From assembly GCA_964195995.1 (NCBI GenBank), contig CAXMQS010000095.1:46374-110373 (forward strand): 64,000 nt of DNA, in the 5' to 3' direction. The translations under genes and the position numbers were made by a program. Under the pieces are notes generated by a model, which was not told the DNA's origin, did not search any database, and saw nothing but the letters and a program-made list of their open reading frames with translations. Origin of the DNA: CAXMQS01 sp964195995 (lineage in GTDB: Bacteria > Actinomycetota > Acidimicrobiia > Spongiisociales > JAOTWH01). This document shows, one piece after another, positions 63,295-64,000 of this stretch (positions are counted from its first letter, which is position 1; the number at the start of each line of letters is the position of its first letter).

Positions 63295-64000
63295 GTGGGC
63301 CGTAACTTCAACAGGCTGTGGGCGGCTTCGGCCATTTCCAATCTTGGCGATGGTGTGATGGGGGCCGCGTTCCCGCTGCTGGTGGCGTCGATCACTCGCG
63401 ATCCACTCCTCGTCGCCGGCGCCACCGTGGTCAACAGATTGCCATGGCTCTTCTTCGCACTTCCGGCAGGAGCTCTGGTCGATCGCATGGATCGCAGGCG
63501 AGTCATGATGGCTGTTGACTGGGGCCGCGGCATCGTCATCGGGATCTTGGGCGTTCTGCTGCTCGTCGGTGACGTTCACTTGGCGATCATTTACATCGTC
63601 GCCTTCTTGCTGGGCTCGGCCGAAACGATGTTCGATACCTCAGCCGAGGCGATCCTTCCGGCCCTCGTTGGGGACGCCAAGCTGGAGTCGGCGAATGGAC
63701 GGATCCAATCCACCGAGTGGGCAGCGAACAGCTTCATCGGGCCTCCCGTCGGAGCCGCTCTCTTCGCCGCGGTGGTGGCGCTGCCGTTCCTGGTAAACGC
63801 CGTCAGTTTCGCCATCGCCGCCGTGTTGGTGGCCGGGATCGCCGGCACCTTCCGGGCACATAAGGAGGTGGACCGCTCCAAAGGAGCCATCCGCCGAGAG
63901 GTCGGAGAGGGCTTGAGCTGGCTGTGGGGACACACGGTGCTGCGCACCCTCTCGATAATGGCGGGCGTTATCAACCTCATGGCCTTCGGCGTCATCGCTA
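63295..64000 (+). CDS. MFS transporter (N-terminal part, runs off window)
   Basis: The frame from GTG 63295, with GAGGGA upstream, stays open to the window end, giving 235 residues. It reads VGRNFNRLWAASAISNLGDG and has PAGALVDRMDRRRVMM, the conserved loop between helices 2 and 3 of major facilitator proteins, and about six helices are visible. Many relatives are drug or metabolite exporters of the enterobactin-exporter/MFS_3 type; the substrate cannot be told. The C-terminal half is outside. Confidence 0.85.
   Translation, partial: MGRNFNRLWAASAISNLGDGVMGAAFPLLVASITRDPLLVAGATVVNRLPWLFFALPAGALVDRMDRRRVMMAVDWGRGIVIGILGVLLLVGDVHLAIIYIVAFLLGSAETMFDTSAEAILPALVGDAKLESANGRIQSTEWAANSFIGPPVGAALFAAVVALPFLVNAVSFAIAAVLVAGIAGTFRAHKEVDRSKGAIRREVGEGLSWLWGHTVLRTLSIMAGVINLMAFGVIA

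Overview
The window is 64 kb of GC-rich, densely packed chromosome with many GTG and TTG starts and many 1-8 bp gene overlaps. Gene content and order point to an Actinomycetota bacterium. Coenzyme F420 genes (cofD, cofE) lie near an F420-type oxidoreductase. The order GDP-mannose pyrophosphorylase / cofE-cofD / glycosyltransferase / DUF5719-like / DUF3499-like / phosphomannomutase / Trm112-like / cupin / sahH / comF / hpf / secA / prfB / ftsE / ftsX / smpB resembles, as I remember it, the mycobacterial Rv3264-Rv3240 and Rv3105-Rv3100 blocks. A dlaT-lipB-lipA-pepB-like group recalls Rv2213-Rv2218. There is no whiB gene, sahH is of the short type and lipB is fused to lipA, so a deep-branching actinobacterium such as an uncultured Acidimicrobiia seems likelier than Mycobacteriales. 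That placement is inference.

Layout. 0-3.2 kb: sufC-sufS-sufU (sufU runs off the left edge) and a luciferase-like oxidoreductase. 3.4-7.5 kb: acyl-CoA dehydrogenase, a secreted two-enzyme cell-wall hydrolase, a membrane thioredoxin and a DsbB-like protein. 7.5-11.2 kb: zinc-ribbon protein, a first methylmalonyl-CoA-mutase-type large subunit, small lipoprotein and hypothetical genes, a hydrolase. 11.5-21.6 kb: a tightly coupled run of lpdA, E2, a lipB-lipA fusion, an M24 peptidase, transketolase, a membrane protein, cobalamin adenosyltransferase and leucyl aminopeptidase. 21.6-25.4 kb: membrane protein, secreted CAP protein, sirtuin operon. 25.4-33.7 kb: class A PBP with PASTA domains, a second mutase, propionyl/acetyl-CoA carboxylase alpha and beta, biotin ligase. 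33.7-48.7 kb: sugar-nucleotide and envelope-glycan genes, F420 genes, Fpg/Nei glycosylase. 48.7-52.8 kb: sahH, an 89-bp tandem palindromic repeat, a divergent FtsH-like protease, comF. 52.9-62.6 kb: hpf, a response regulator, secA, prfB with a programmed frameshift, ftsE-ftsX-M23 hydrolase, smpB, a thioredoxin gene and tmRNA (ssrA). 62.6-64 kb: REP-like repeat, lipoprotein, MFS transporter running off the right edge.

How the genes fit together. The carboxylase, biotin ligase, two mutase large subunits and the adenosyltransferase make up much of a propionyl-CoA to succinyl-CoA route; no cobalamin-binding small subunit or epimerase is visible here. The lipoate fusion can modify the neighbouring E2, which LpdA reoxidises. 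GDP-mannose, phosphomannomutase and several membrane glycosyltransferases suggest a mannose-containing envelope glycan. SmpB and tmRNA form the ribosome rescue system, and FtsEX with its coiled-coil M23 partner controls septal wall cleavage.

Most of the window is core genome, and I found no phage, IS element, CRISPR array or toxin-antitoxin pair. The least explained features are: a palindrome, GTGACTAGTCAC, found in three promoter regions including those of two secreted proteins that share a propeller-like repeat; a response regulator coupled to the ribosome hibernation factor; an FtsH-like protein with altered Walker B and pore motifs; and the 89-bp palindromic repeat, which has a relative beside ssrA.
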